DNA of 64,000 bases, from contig NZ_ASRY01000197.1 in the NCBI RefSeq assembly GCF_000520815.1, forward strand, positions 37,500 to 101,499, read 5' to 3'. Each line of letters begins with the position of its first letter. Positions within the stretch are counted from its first letter, which is position 1. Shown here piece by piece: positions 34,774-44,573 of the stretch. The stretch is from Paenibacillus maysiensis. Lineage in GTDB: Bacteria > Bacillota > Bacilli > Paenibacillales > Paenibacillaceae. Below the pieces are notes generated by a model. The model had not been told where the DNA came from. It worked only from the letters and a program-made list of their open reading frames with translations, and ran no database searches. Made by a program: the position numbers and the translations under genes.

Positions 34774-35583
34774 TTGAGTATGTATTTAAGAACAACACTA
34801 AAAAGTATTTTTCACCATAAATATCTTATTAAAAATTTTATGGTTAAGGATCTAAAAAATCGCTATCAAGGTTCCATGATGGGTTTCCTGTGGTCAATCA
34901 TCCACCCGTTGACAACTCTTGCAGTCTACTCACTAGTCTTCTCATGGATGTTAAAGATGAGAGTGGGTATGGAATTAGGAACCAATAACTTTACACTTTG
35001 GATGTTCGCAGGGTTACTCCCATGGATTTTCTTTTCAGAAACTCTTAGCCGCGCTACCTCAGTTGTGCTTGATAATAGTAACTTAATTAAGAAAACAGTA
35101 TTTCCTTCTGAAATTTTGCCGATTTCTTTGTTGCTTTCTAACGCGGTGAATTTTCTAATCGGTTTTCTAATATTAATTTGCGGTATGTTTTTCTTAGGTC
35201 AACATGTCTCGGGCCTTTCGTTACTGTATGTATTGGTATATATATTCCCTTTGGTGTTGTTTACTCTTGGATTCTGCTGGTTATGTGCCAGTTTAAATGT
35301 TTTCTTTAGAGATTTGGGACAGATCGTAAGTGTAGTTTTAAATATTGTTTTTTATGCTAGCGCAATTATATATCCTATACATGTTGTACCACAAAAATTC
35401 CAAGGTTGGTTTTTCTGGAATCCGTTAATACATGTTGTACAAGGAATAAGAGATGCTTTGTTTAAATTACAGTTCATTGAGGACGGTGAACTTATTTATC
35501 TTTATACATTTTCAATTATAGTGTTTTGTTTGGGGCAATATATATTCCAAAAATCGAAAAAAGGATTTGTTGATGTACTATGA
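34774..35583 (+). CDS. wzm: Polysaccharide ABC exporter, membrane subunit (Wzm-like, ABC-2 type)
   Basis: A 269-residue permease with the ABC-2 entry motif (FMVKDLKNRYQGSMMGFLWSI, split here by the coupling helix) and six membrane segments. It would form the channel that carries undecaprenyl-linked polysaccharide across the membrane. It overlaps the ATPase gene by four bases (ATGA type), so the two subunits are translationally coupled. The start may be TTG 34774, eight bases after GGAAG, or ATG 34780. From here to about 50.06 kb the DNA is visibly AT-rich compared with both flanks. Confidence 0.9.
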   Translation: MSMYLRTTLKSIFHHKYLIKNFMVKDLKNRYQGSMMGFLWSIIHPLTTLAVYSLVFSWMLKMRVGMELGTNNFTLWMFAGLLPWIFFSETLSRATSVVLDNSNLIKKTVFPSEILPISLLLSNAVNFLIGFLILICGMFFLGQHVSGLSLLYVLVYIFPLVLFTLGFCWLCASLNVFFRDLGQIVSVVLNIVFYASAIIYPIHVVPQKFQGWFFWNPLIHVVQGIRDALFKLQFIEDGELIYLYTFSIIVFCLGQYIFQKSKKGFVDVL

Positions 35584-36884
35584 TGAAAAACGACTTGGCA
35601 ATAGAAATTGGAAATATAACGAAGACATATAAAGTATACAATAAGCCTTATCATAAATTGCTTGAGATCTTCAATTTAGGAAAAAAAAATACTGAAATAA
35701 ACGCTTTGAAAGGAATCTCTTTTAAAGTGGAAAAAGGAAAAACATGCGGTATAGTTGGTCCTAATGGTTCCGGAAAAAGTACACTTCTTCAGATCCTCAC
35801 AGGAATTCTGCAGCCTACATCTGGATTTTTTAACGTTAAAGGCAGAATATCTGCACTTCTAGAGCTTGGTGCGGGGTTTAATCCGGATTATACTGGGAGA
35901 GAAAATATATTTTTATATGCTTCCATACTAGGAGTAGAGAAGAAAGAAATTGAAATGAAAATAGATGAAATTATTGAATTTGCTCAAATTGGTGACTTTA
36001 TTGATAGATCAGTTAAAACATACAGCAGTGGTATGTATGTGAGATTGGCATTTGCGGTTGCCATCAATGTGGACCCTGATATTCTAATTGTTGATGAGGC
36101 GCTCGCAGTAGGAGATGAGAGTTTTCAAAGAAAATGCTTTAGAAAGTTCGAGGAACTAAAAGAAAAGGGCGTCACTATATTGTTCGTAACTCACAGTTTG
36201 GGACTAGTTAAACAATTTTGTGATGAAGCGGTTCTAATTTATAAAGGGGAACTTATCGAGCAGGGACACCCGAATCATGTCATAAATGTATACACTAAGC
36301 TAATTGCTGAGATGGAAAATGGAGTGAGAGGCACTAAGCCAGCAGAAAAAGGTAAAGATATCCCTATTTTGGGTGAATCAAAATTGTTGGATAGCGAACA
36401 AGTTCCTTCAGAGTATAGATACGGCAATGGGGAAGGGAAGATTATATCCTTTAGGTTAGATGGCGAAGACGGGAATAAATCGAGAATATACAGGCATGGG
36501 GAAAAAATAACAATCTCCCTTAAACTCCAGTATTACAAGGATACTTATTCTTCTCTTGCTGCCTATACGATTAAAACTGTTTCAGGGGTCGAAATAACCG
36601 GAACGAATACCAGTTTTGAGGGTTTAGATTTAAAAAATTATAAGAAAAATGATATTTTAAATGTCGTCTTTACTCAAAATACAATATTAAATGCAGGAGA
36701 TTATGTAGTATCTTTGGGATTTATTGAATTAGTTGATGATAACATCGTAGTAATGGACAGAAGATATGATGTTTTAACTTTTAAAGTCGCAGAAACCAAA
36801 AAAGCAGCCGGCCTTGTAGATCCTAAAGTTGAAATACACGTAAGAAAAGTAATGAATAACTTAACTTTAGAGAGCTCGGAGTGA
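35580..36884 (+). CDS. wzt: Polysaccharide ABC exporter ATPase (Wzt-like) with C-terminal carbohydrate-recognition domain
   Basis: A 434-residue subunit. The ATPase half has Walker A with Lys66 (GPNGSGKST), signature motif (TYSSGMYVRLAFAVA), Walker B (ILIVDEALAVGD) and the H-loop (FVTHSLG). After a linker, residues from about 290 to 425 form a beta-rich Wzt_C-type domain (IISFRLDGEDG, ITISLKLQYY, GDYVVSLGFI). In Gram-negative ABC-dependent O-antigen systems this extra domain binds the modified non-reducing end of the finished chain before export. Its presence next to the methyltransferase and kinase genes suggests that export here also waits for a cap. Confidence 0.92.
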   Translation: MMKNDLAIEIGNITKTYKVYNKPYHKLLEIFNLGKKNTEINALKGISFKVEKGKTCGIVGPNGSGKSTLLQILTGILQPTSGFFNVKGRISALLELGAGFNPDYTGRENIFLYASILGVEKKEIEMKIDEIIEFAQIGDFIDRSVKTYSSGMYVRLAFAVAINVDPDILIVDEALAVGDESFQRKCFRKFEELKEKGVTILFVTHSLGLVKQFCDEAVLIYKGELIEQGHPNHVINVYTKLIAEMENGVRGTKPAEKGKDIPILGESKLLDSEQVPSEYRYGNGEGKIISFRLDGEDGNKSRIYRHGEKITISLKLQYYKDTYSSLAAYTIKTVSGVEITGTNTSFEGLDLKNYKKNDILNVVFTQNTILNAGDYVVSLGFIELVDDNIVVMDRRYDVLTFKVAETKKAAGLVDPKVEIHVRKVMNNLTLESSE

Positions 36885-36888
36885 TCTT

Positions 36889-37878
36889 ATGAATGATTTA
36901 TTCAAACAAATCTATCCTATACATGAAGGGATTTACTTATGTTCTGAAAGCGGCCACTATTATTCTGATTTGGATAATAAGCGGATGAGTAAACTAGTTG
37001 CTGAATGTATCTCTAAAGGGTGGAGAACGGCTGTTAAAGAGAATTTTTATGATAATCCATTTCTATTTAACATCATTACGGATGAATCCAGAGCAGACTG
37101 GCAGTATCTATTGCCATTGACAGAAGATTCAGTTGCATTGGACATTGGTGCGGGATGGGGGACTATTTCAGTCCCGCTTGCACGTAATATTAAACATGTT
37201 GTTTCATTGGATGGAACCTTGGACCGTCTTCAATTTCTGTCTACCAGAGCAAAGCAAGAAAATATAGAAAATATTACGGTTATTCACGCAGACATATTTA
37301 AGCATCCTTTTAAAAAGGAGAGTTTTGACTTAGTTTCCTTTAATGGAGTTTTAGAGTGGGTTGGACTTAATGATCTGGGACAGAACCCACAAGAAAGACA
37401 GAAAGAGGCTTTAAGAATAGCCTACAGTTTACTCAAACCTGGAGGCTATCTATACATTGGGATTGAAAACGCTCTAGGGCTAAAATATTTGCTTGGCGAA
37501 CCTGACGATCATACAGGCATTAAATACATTAGTTATTTGAGCAGAGAAGAAGCCAACGAAATGAATTTAAAGTGGAATAAAAATGAATATAGCACCTATA
37601 CGTACACAAAACAGGGCTATCAGCAACTGTTGGAGGTTTCAGGCTTCAGTAACATTGACTTTTTTTATCCGCATCCAGATTACAAAAGAATTGAATTTTT
37701 GTACAATCTGTCCGAAAAAAACGTATCGAGCTATTTAGTCGAATTTTTACGTTACACAAAATCCAGCTCTTCAATTAGTGAACGGGTAAATGATTTGGAG
37801 AAGTTTCTAATCGAATATGAACAGTTAAGTCCATTTCCTGCTTCTTATAGTATCTTTGCTCGTAAGGAGGAGAACTAA
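36889..37878 (+). CDS. Class I SAM-dependent methyltransferase, probable chain-capping enzyme
   Basis: A 329-residue protein with the Rossmann SAM motif I LDIGAGWGTI near residues 84-93, motif II acidic residue (VVSLDGT), and later motifs (FDLVSFNGVLEWVG, LLKPGGYLYIGIEN). It begins four bases after wzt and its stop overlaps the start of the kinase gene by one base. In WbdD of E. coli O9a/O8 a methyltransferase domain is fused to a kinase domain and methylates the phosphate or sugar at the chain end. Here the same two functions would be on separate proteins. The acceptor is inferred from context only. Confidence 0.82.
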   Translation: MNDLFKQIYPIHEGIYLCSESGHYYSDLDNKRMSKLVAECISKGWRTAVKENFYDNPFLFNIITDESRADWQYLLPLTEDSVALDIGAGWGTISVPLARNIKHVVSLDGTLDRLQFLSTRAKQENIENITVIHADIFKHPFKKESFDLVSFNGVLEWVGLNDLGQNPQERQKEALRIAYSLLKPGGYLYIGIENALGLKYLLGEPDDHTGIKYISYLSREEANEMNLKWNKNEYSTYTYTKQGYQQLLEVSGFSNIDFFYPHPDYKRIEFLYNLSEKNVSSYLVEFLRYTKSSSSISERVNDLEKFLIEYEQLSPFPASYSIFARKEEN

Positions 37879-39374
37879 TGATACCTCAGATTAAAAATTA
37901 TCTAGAAACAAATTGGAATCAATTCTTTGAGGTTAAACCCTCTAATCTCCAATTTCTTTTATTATCTAATCCTCAAGGGAAAAAGATCACTCATGGAAAA
38001 TGCACAATACTTATTTTTAAAAACTACGAAACCAATCCTACCCTAGTCGCTAAATTTTTAAGGGATAGTAAGGGACGCCAGGAGAAGATCGTTGGAGAAT
38101 ATAAGATTCTTGATAAAATTAGTGGTTGGGGTCGTGCTCCTCAACCTTTTGATTTGTTAAGAATAAACAATCGGTATGTCTCATTTGAAGAATTTAAGCC
38201 AGGCATTTCCCTTAAGTCGAGATTGCAAAGGACGGTCAATAAACTATCTTTAAGAGCCTTGGACGATGTTATTGCCCAGATTCGCTCAGATTTTCGTAAC
38301 ACCGGAATATTATTGAACGACTTTGGAAGCATAGAGATGCCGATTCTAGAAGTGGATGAGAACAGTAACTATGCACACAGAGCACTAGAAAACTATAATG
38401 CTTTAACTTCTTTATTAGGTTTATCCGATATCAATCTTAAAGAATTAAATAAGATAGTTGAGGATTACAAGGAAATCAATCAGCCAACAAAAATGGTACA
38501 TTTTGATTTAACCCCATCAAATATTTTAATAGATGAGGGGGAACTTAAACTCATTGATTTTGAATTCAGTACTCCGTCTAAAAGCTATTTTCTAGATCCG
38601 TTTAGATTTAGTTTTTATTATTTTTATTTACTATATGAATTAAATTTGTTCCGTGGTCTTTCATGTGAAGCGAGCTTTTATCATTTTTTTGTGGAAAATG
38701 AAATCACACAAAGAATAGTTCATGAGTTTTTTGAGGCCACCATTGAAGGGTATAAGCAAGAATCGCTTTTTAATTACATGTCTCTGTTTTTGTTGAGTAA
38801 TTTACAACTTCAAATAGATGAAACTGATTTTATTAATGATGACTTTGTTGTGCAAAGTAATAATCTATTGACTATCTCGCTGGATATTCTCCAGAATAAT
38901 GAAGTTAATTTGTCTGTTTATGAGAGTAAAGTAGTTGAAATGACTGATGAAGAGGTTAGAATTGAGTATGGAAAATGCCAAAAAGTAATCGCGAATTACG
39001 AAGCCGCAATTCAGGAAAAAGATCAACAACTGACACAAAACCTCGAATATATAGAGCATTGTCATAAGGTGGTAGCCGAGAAAGACAAGGAACTATTGAA
39101 AAATACTGAATATATTAAGCATTGTCATGCTACAATTACTGAAAAAGATGGGCAATTAGAGGAGAATAATCGATATATCTCCTTGTGCCATGATTCAATA
39201 AAAGAAAAAGATGAGCATTTAGCGGTTTTACAAGAGGATATCTCACAAAAAGAACAAACACTTGCAGACTTGAAAGCGCAGTTGGTGCAGCATGAACAGC
39301 TTATTGCGAGCTTGCAAGAAAAACTAAATCAGAATCCTATAGTTAGAGCTTTTCAAGAATTCAGAAAAAGGTGA
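37878..39374 (+). CDS. Kinase-like protein with C-terminal repeat coiled coil (WbdD-like capping/ruler candidate)
   Basis: A 498-residue protein. The N-terminal two thirds are an aminoglycoside-phosphotransferase-like kinase: catalytic His208-x-Asp210...Asn215 (HFDLTPSNIL) and metal-binding Asp227 (LIDFEF). From about 345 a long coiled coil begins; at residues 380-442 it holds three 21-residue repeats starting EKD and carrying a Tyr-Ile-x-x-Cys-His motif, then a partial fourth. The C-terminus (NPIVRAFQEFRKR) is basic and amphipathic, as in proteins that dock on membranes. The order methyltransferase, kinase, coiled coil matches WbdD, whose coiled coil is a molecular ruler for O-antigen length. 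Confidence 0.78.
   Translation: MIPQIKNYLETNWNQFFEVKPSNLQFLLLSNPQGKKITHGKCTILIFKNYETNPTLVAKFLRDSKGRQEKIVGEYKILDKISGWGRAPQPFDLLRINNRYVSFEEFKPGISLKSRLQRTVNKLSLRALDDVIAQIRSDFRNTGILLNDFGSIEMPILEVDENSNYAHRALENYNALTSLLGLSDINLKELNKIVEDYKEINQPTKMVHFDLTPSNILIDEGELKLIDFEFSTPSKSYFLDPFRFSFYYFYLLYELNLFRGLSCEASFYHFFVENEITQRIVHEFFEATIEGYKQESLFNYMSLFLLSNLQLQIDETDFINDDFVVQSNNLLTISLDILQNNEVNLSVYESKVVEMTDEEVRIEYGKCQKVIANYEAAIQEKDQQLTQNLEYIEHCHKVVAEKDKELLKNTEYIKHCHATITEKDGQLEENNRYISLCHDSIKEKDEHLAVLQEDISQKEQTLADLKAQLVQHEQLIASLQEKLNQNPIVRAFQEFRKR
39015..39203 (+). repeat. 63-bp in-frame tandem repeat inside the kinase gene (three copies plus a partial)
   Basis: Units start at 39015, 39078 and 39141, with a partial unit at 39204. 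Each codes for 21 residues, exactly three coiled-coil heptads, beginning EKD. Copies differ at many bases, so the expansion is not recent. Confidence 0.8.
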
Positions 39375-39383
39375 GAATTAAAA

Positions 39384-41714
39384 ATGGAAGTGCGATCCTG
39401 TGATATTATCATTCCCGTGTATAATGCACCAGAAGAGCTAGAAGAATGTGTACAGTCATTATTCCGTTATACTAATTTAAAAGAAAATAGAGTTGTAATT
39501 ATTAATGACTGTAGTCCAGATCCTAAGGTGAATGAATATCTTGATACCTTAGATAAACAGGAAGGTTTAATTATCCTGCAAAATGAAGAAAATCTAGGTT
39601 TTGTAGGTACGGTTAACAGAGGTATGTCCTTCTCACAGGAGGATGTAGTACTGTTGAATAGTGATACGGTCGTTACCGCTGGATGGTTGGAAAAGATAAA
39701 AGAGGTGGCATATTCAGATAAATCTATTGCAACAGTTACACCGCTAACAAACAATGGAAGTATTTGCTCTGTTCCAAAGTTTTTAGAGGATAACTCAATT
39801 CCAGAGGGTTATACAGTTGAAAGTTTTGCACATTTTATTGAGAATATCTCTCTAAAAGAATATCCTGAAATACCTACAGCGGTTGGTTTTTGCATGTATA
39901 TCAAAAGAGTGATCATCGATGAAGTCGGATTGTTTGATCAGGAAACATTTGGAAAGGGATACGCAGAAGAAAATGATTTTTGTTGCAGAGTAATTGAGCA
40001 TGGTTATAAAAATGTTCTTGATGATCACACATTTATATACCATAAAGGCTCTATGTCTTTTAAAGGCGACAAACTGGCCTTACTAAACAAAAATTTAAAA
40101 ACTTTAAATGCCAGATATCCTTATTACGATAAAAATGTTCATGATTTTATTGTTAAAAATCCATTGAAACGTATACATGAGAATGTAAACATTAGATTAC
40201 CACATTATGTTGATTCTTACAAAACCCGCGGCAATATACTTTATGTTCTTCACAATTTCTTTGACGAGAGCTATACTCAGCCAATTGGTGGGACAGAGTA
40301 TCATGTTAAGGATATTGTTTCGGAGTTAGAGGATTATTACGCTTTTGTATTAGTGACGAATGGAAATGAGTTGGTGCTAAAGCAGTATCTTAAGGGTGAT
40401 TTTATTGCAAAGTATCATTTTCCTTTACGTGATTCTATCTCTATACAACATTTTCATCATCAAGAATATAGTGAAATTGTAGAAAAAATTTTGGGGACGT
40501 TTGAGATTAGCCTTGTGCATATACACCATTTGATCAGGCATTCTTTTGATATCCCTCATATTGCTCATAAATTTAATATACCAGTAATTTTTACTTTGCA
40601 TGATTACTATTTATTCAGTCCTAAGGTGAATTTGTTAGATGAGAATAATAAGTACATTCTAGAGAGTGGAAATGAAGAAGACAAATTCAATTCTTCCTTA
40701 AGAGTTGCTTATGGATTTCATACTCCATTTATAAAGAAATGGAGAGAAAAAGTTGAAGAGATGATTAGTAAAGTAGACCAATTTATTACACCTTGTGATT
40801 TTTCAAAAGATTTATTTATAAAGTACTTTCCTTCATTAGAAAGCAGAATTTCTGCTATTGAACATGGAGTCACTATTGAGAATAATTTAACAGGTTCTGA
40901 AATTTCATATGAGAAATCAGATAAAAAAGAAAATAAAAAATGGAATGTTGGATTTTTAGGAGGGCTTGCACCTAATAAAGGTAGTGATTTGATTTATAAA
41001 TTAATCACGAAATACCCCAGAAAAAATATTATATGGCATTTAATTGGTGGTTTAGGTGATCAGCGACTAAATATGTTAAGTCTAGATAATGTTTATAAAC
41101 ACGGAGAATATAAAAGACATGAGTTAAGCAATGTCCTTAAAGACAAAGAACTTGATTTAGTATGCCTTTTATCTCCGTGGCCAGAAACCTTTTCTTATAC
41201 ACTTTCAGAAGCCTGGCTTCATAATATACCAGTTTTGGTTACACCAATGGGAGCTTTAAAAGAACGAGTTGAGCATGTTAAGGGAGGATGGATCACACCT
41301 TCCGTTAATATTCAAGCGATAATAGAGAAGCTTGATGAAATTATTAGTGGTGATGTATATGAATGGAATAACATAAAAGATAACATTGAAAAACATAAAT
41401 TTAAAACAAAACAAGAAATGGTGCAACAGTATGTTGACTTATATAATGAAATTTCTTTTGCAGGTGCTGAAGTGAGGGAAAGAGTTTCATTTAAAAACAA
41501 AGATGTATTGACTTCGTTGAGGTATTACCTCCCAGTGGACGAAGGAAAATCATTTAATGAATATTTCAATCAGATTGATGAACTTGAACAACAAATAAAA
41601 GCTATGAAAAACTCCATAGGATGGAAGGTTCTTGAGAGATTAAGAGTCAAAGAAAAATGGGTTTTGAAGCTTGGAAAGAAAATGATTTATGTTTTATTAA
41701 AATTTAAAAAATAA
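39384..41714 (+). CDS. Two-domain glycosyltransferase (GT2 plus GT4)
   Basis: A 776-residue protein. The N-terminal GT2 domain (about 1-260) has the nucleotide-sugar strand IIIPVYNAPEELEECVQSL, DxD-like LLNSDTVV and acceptor-side motif GYAEENDFCCRV. The C-terminal GT4 domain (about 285-690) has WNVGFLGGLAPNKGSDLI and the PWPETFSYTLSEAW donor motif. A short basic tail (LRVKEKWVLKLGKKM) could touch the membrane. Two active sites in one chain suggest a polymerase-like enzyme that adds alternating sugars, as is common in ABC-dependent polysaccharide loci. Sugars are not predictable. It starts nine bases after the kinase gene; a strong terminator follows. Confidence 0.85.
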   Translation: MEVRSCDIIIPVYNAPEELEECVQSLFRYTNLKENRVVIINDCSPDPKVNEYLDTLDKQEGLIILQNEENLGFVGTVNRGMSFSQEDVVLLNSDTVVTAGWLEKIKEVAYSDKSIATVTPLTNNGSICSVPKFLEDNSIPEGYTVESFAHFIENISLKEYPEIPTAVGFCMYIKRVIIDEVGLFDQETFGKGYAEENDFCCRVIEHGYKNVLDDHTFIYHKGSMSFKGDKLALLNKNLKTLNARYPYYDKNVHDFIVKNPLKRIHENVNIRLPHYVDSYKTRGNILYVLHNFFDESYTQPIGGTEYHVKDIVSELEDYYAFVLVTNGNELVLKQYLKGDFIAKYHFPLRDSISIQHFHHQEYSEIVEKILGTFEISLVHIHHLIRHSFDIPHIAHKFNIPVIFTLHDYYLFSPKVNLLDENNKYILESGNEEDKFNSSLRVAYGFHTPFIKKWREKVEEMISKVDQFITPCDFSKDLFIKYFPSLESRISAIEHGVTIENNLTGSEISYEKSDKKENKKWNVGFLGGLAPNKGSDLIYKLITKYPRKNIIWHLIGGLGDQRLNMLSLDNVYKHGEYKRHELSNVLKDKELDLVCLLSPWPETFSYTLSEAWLHNIPVLVTPMGALKERVEHVKGGWITPSVNIQAIIEKLDEIISGDVYEWNNIKDNIEKHKFKTKQEMVQQYVDLYNEISFAGAEVRERVSFKNKDVLTSLRYYLPVDEGKSFNEYFNQIDELEQQIKAMKNSIGWKVLERLRVKEKWVLKLGKKMIYVLLKFKK

Positions 41715-41720
41715 GATAAT

Positions 41721-41762
41721 ATTACTCTTTCTCTTAAGTAAATCGGAGAAAGAGTAATTCTT
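41721..41762 (+). terminator. Terminator splitting the polysaccharide cassette
   Basis: A perfect 13-bp stem ATTACTCTTTCTC (41721-41733) / GAGAAAGAGTAAT (41746-41758), followed by TCTTTG. It separates the export/capping operon from the membrane glycosyltransferase genes. Confidence 0.75.
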
Positions 41763-41825
41763 TGTAAAAGACTGATTTCTCAAAATGATAACACGTCTTT
41801 GTGATAGAGAAAGGAGAATAGATAA

Positions 41826-44546
41826 TTGGAGAAGTTAAAGGAGAATGAATCTAAAGCTATATATATTATTTTTATTATTCTGGGAGCCGTATGTATTTTT
41901 TTGTATTGGAATTTTCTCTCTTTCTCTAAATTGTATGTATATACTGATTCTGGAGCTGATACTATAAATAGCTATTGGCCAATGTTAAGTAATCTAATGT
42001 ATACATTGAAGCAAGGAGAACTTCCATTTTGGTCTTTTAATATGGGGATGGGAATGGATATGTATACATCCAATATTTTTATTGGAGATCCTTTAAACTA
42101 TCTACTCTTGTTTATAAATGTTGATAATTTTGCATATGGTTTTGGATACTTGGCAATAATCAAAATATTAATTTCTGCTGTGATATTTTATAAATTGATT
42201 TTGCGTTTTAATATTAGTTTCTTTTCCTCTATTATAGGTACAATTTTATTCGGGCTAAATGGGTATATGATTTTATGGGGGCAACATTATCAATTTGCCA
42301 GTGTGATGATATATTTTCCATTATTGATTTTATCGTTCGAAAGACTATTAGTTAACAATTATAAAAAAATGTTTATATTCTCTGTTTTTTTGATTGCGAT
42401 TTTTTCTTATTATTTCCTTTTTATAATGTCTATATTTTTACTGATTTATGCTACTTTACGTTATTTAACTCTTTCAAATAAAACTTGGAAGGGCTATTTT
42501 GTATTAGCCTTCAAAACAATATTATATTATTTAATTGGAATTATGCTCGGAGGATTCATCTTAATACCTACGATAAAATATGTTTTATTAAGTCCAAGAG
42601 TCAATGGAGGAACTCTACCTTCTATTTTTGATTCTTTGACTTATTACTTATCCGCATACTTTCGTTTGTTCTCAAATAATACTTTAGGTATTGGTAGTGA
42701 ATTTTTAGGAGTAATATTTTATTATGATGCCCCCATCTTATATTCAAGTATAGCTTGCTTATTACTGGTGCCTCAGTTTCTTTCTCTTTATCCGAAAAAG
42801 TATTCAGTACCTGTAATAATTTTGTATGGAATCATAATTATTTTCTTGGTATTTCCATTTTTCTCTGCTATGTTAAATGCTTTCAGTAAGGTGTATTACC
42901 GTTGGACATTTGTCATCGTATTTTTTAATATATTTTTTTCTGTTTTTGCTTTTGATAAAATCATAGAAAAAGGCCGCCTAAACATCAAATTGTTGTATTC
43001 ATCTTTTATAGTATTATTGTTACTCGGTTTGTTAGCGTATAACTTTTCGATTAACATAATGAAGTGGAATTTAAGTGGGACTCCTAACTATTTTATAATA
43101 ATCAGTTTGTTGTTCTTGTTAGTTTATACCATACTGTTATCATTCGTTAATAAAACGCAGAAACTTGCCTATATTAAATTTTCTTTTGCTATATTACTCA
43201 TTGCTGAATTATTGATCAATTCGTATAGTACTATAAATAACAGACCAACTGTGGGTTCCAATTCCATTCAAAATAATCAGGGATATTTCGATTGGACCAA
43301 GAGGGTAATAGAAAACATCAAAGTAAATGATAATTCATTTTATAGAATAAAAAAAGCATATTCTTCAGTACATTTAAATGATGCTTTAATACAGCAATAT
43401 AATGGTTTTAATAGTTATAATTCTTTGAATTCACCCTCATATATAAATTTCTTACAAAAAATGGATATTAACTTAGGAATGGGGACTCTTTTGATTAATG
43501 GTTTAAACAATAGACTATACCTAGAGAATTTGTTTAGTCAAAAGTATTATTTAACTAAAGATGATAATACTACTATACCATTTGGTTATAGGTTCAAGAA
43601 AAGAATACACGATATACAGGTGTATGAGAACGAATACTGGTTACCTTTGGGAATCACCTATGATAATTTCGTAACAACGGAAGAGTTTATGAAATTAAAT
43701 AATTTTCAACGAGATTTGGTTATGCTACGGGGGGCAGTTATTGAGCCAAATAATGTGTTGTCAAAGAATATGGTACATCTAGATAGGCGAAATATCCAGC
43801 AAACACAAACAACAGAAAAGAAATTACAAACTGCTCTGAAAGGAAGTAGTAATCTAAAAGTTTATGAAAACAAATTTCCTAAACTTTTAAATATTGAAGC
43901 TACTAATACGGATCCTAATATAATTATGAGTTTAAAACAGAGCCATTCTGGTTTTTTTAGAATTAAATTCGATGTTTCTTCCAATCAGTCTACTGAAGGA
44001 CAAATTTTTTGGAGCAAGACTACTCAATTCAATGAGGCAAGTTCAAAAAAATTTAATTTAAAACCTGGTGATAAAACTTATGCAATAGACTTGGGATTTA
44101 TTCCAAATATATCAAATATTCGGCTAGATATATCTAATAGCCCGGGAAATTATACAATTAAATCATTTTCGGTATACAAAAAAGATATTGATCCTAACTA
44201 CACAGACTATATAAATGTTTTGAAAAAAGATTCTATGAAAGTAGAGACCTTAACCAATAATCGGATAATAGGAAATATTAATTTAAATAAAAATAAATTG
44301 CTGTTCTTATCTATACCTTATGATGAGGGATGGAATATCAAAATAGATGGAACGGCATCCCAATTATTTAAAGTTAATTTAGGGTTTATAGGTATAGAAG
44401 TTCCAGCAGGAAGTCATAAAATAGAAATGTCATATGTCCCTCCAGGATTATATACAGGAGTAATTATTTCTTGTTTTGGGCTAATGATATTGATAGGCTT
44501 AGTTAGCTTTAGTTTTATAAAAAGATTCAGAGTTCAAACAAGTTAA
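41826..44546 (+). CDS. YfhO-family polytopic membrane protein (GT-C-like)
   Basis: A 906-residue integral membrane protein with about 13 hydrophobic segments, a large extracytoplasmic C-terminal region and a last membrane helix (GVIISCFGLMILIGLVSFSF). The N-terminal loop TDSGADTINSYWPM carries acidic residues like those of GT-C catalytic loops, and IPYDEGWNIKIDGTASQLFKVN is a typical YfhO tail motif. YfhO of Bacillus is linked to glycosylation of lipoteichoic acid. Here it would add a sugar from a polyprenyl carrier on the outer face. The start is TTG 41826, eight bases after AAAGGAG. Confidence 0.8.
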   Translation: MEKLKENESKAIYIIFIILGAVCIFLYWNFLSFSKLYVYTDSGADTINSYWPMLSNLMYTLKQGELPFWSFNMGMGMDMYTSNIFIGDPLNYLLLFINVDNFAYGFGYLAIIKILISAVIFYKLILRFNISFFSSIIGTILFGLNGYMILWGQHYQFASVMIYFPLLILSFERLLVNNYKKMFIFSVFLIAIFSYYFLFIMSIFLLIYATLRYLTLSNKTWKGYFVLAFKTILYYLIGIMLGGFILIPTIKYVLLSPRVNGGTLPSIFDSLTYYLSAYFRLFSNNTLGIGSEFLGVIFYYDAPILYSSIACLLLVPQFLSLYPKKYSVPVIILYGIIIIFLVFPFFSAMLNAFSKVYYRWTFVIVFFNIFFSVFAFDKIIEKGRLNIKLLYSSFIVLLLLGLLAYNFSINIMKWNLSGTPNYFIIISLLFLLVYTILLSFVNKTQKLAYIKFSFAILLIAELLINSYSTINNRPTVGSNSIQNNQGYFDWTKRVIENIKVNDNSFYRIKKAYSSVHLNDALIQQYNGFNSYNSLNSPSYINFLQKMDINLGMGTLLINGLNNRLYLENLFSQKYYLTKDDNTTIPFGYRFKKRIHDIQVYENEYWLPLGITYDNFVTTEEFMKLNNFQRDLVMLRGAVIEPNNVLSKNMVHLDRRNIQQTQTTEKKLQTALKGSSNLKVYENKFPKLLNIEATNTDPNIIMSLKQSHSGFFRIKFDVSSNQSTEGQIFWSKTTQFNEASSKKFNLKPGDKTYAIDLGFIPNISNIRLDISNSPGNYTIKSFSVYKKDIDPNYTDYINVLKKDSMKVETLTNNRIIGNINLNKNKLLFLSIPYDEGWNIKIDGTASQLFKVNLGFIGIEVPAGSHKIEMSYVPPGLYTGVIISCFGLMILIGLVSFSFIKRFRVQTS

Positions 44547-44573
44547 ATTACTTATTTAAGGAGATTAATTATA

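Noticed and set aside
39015..39203. Regularly spaced repeats that could suggest a CRISPR array
   Set aside because: The repeats are in-frame, diverged, contiguous without unique spacers, and encode coiled-coil heptads.
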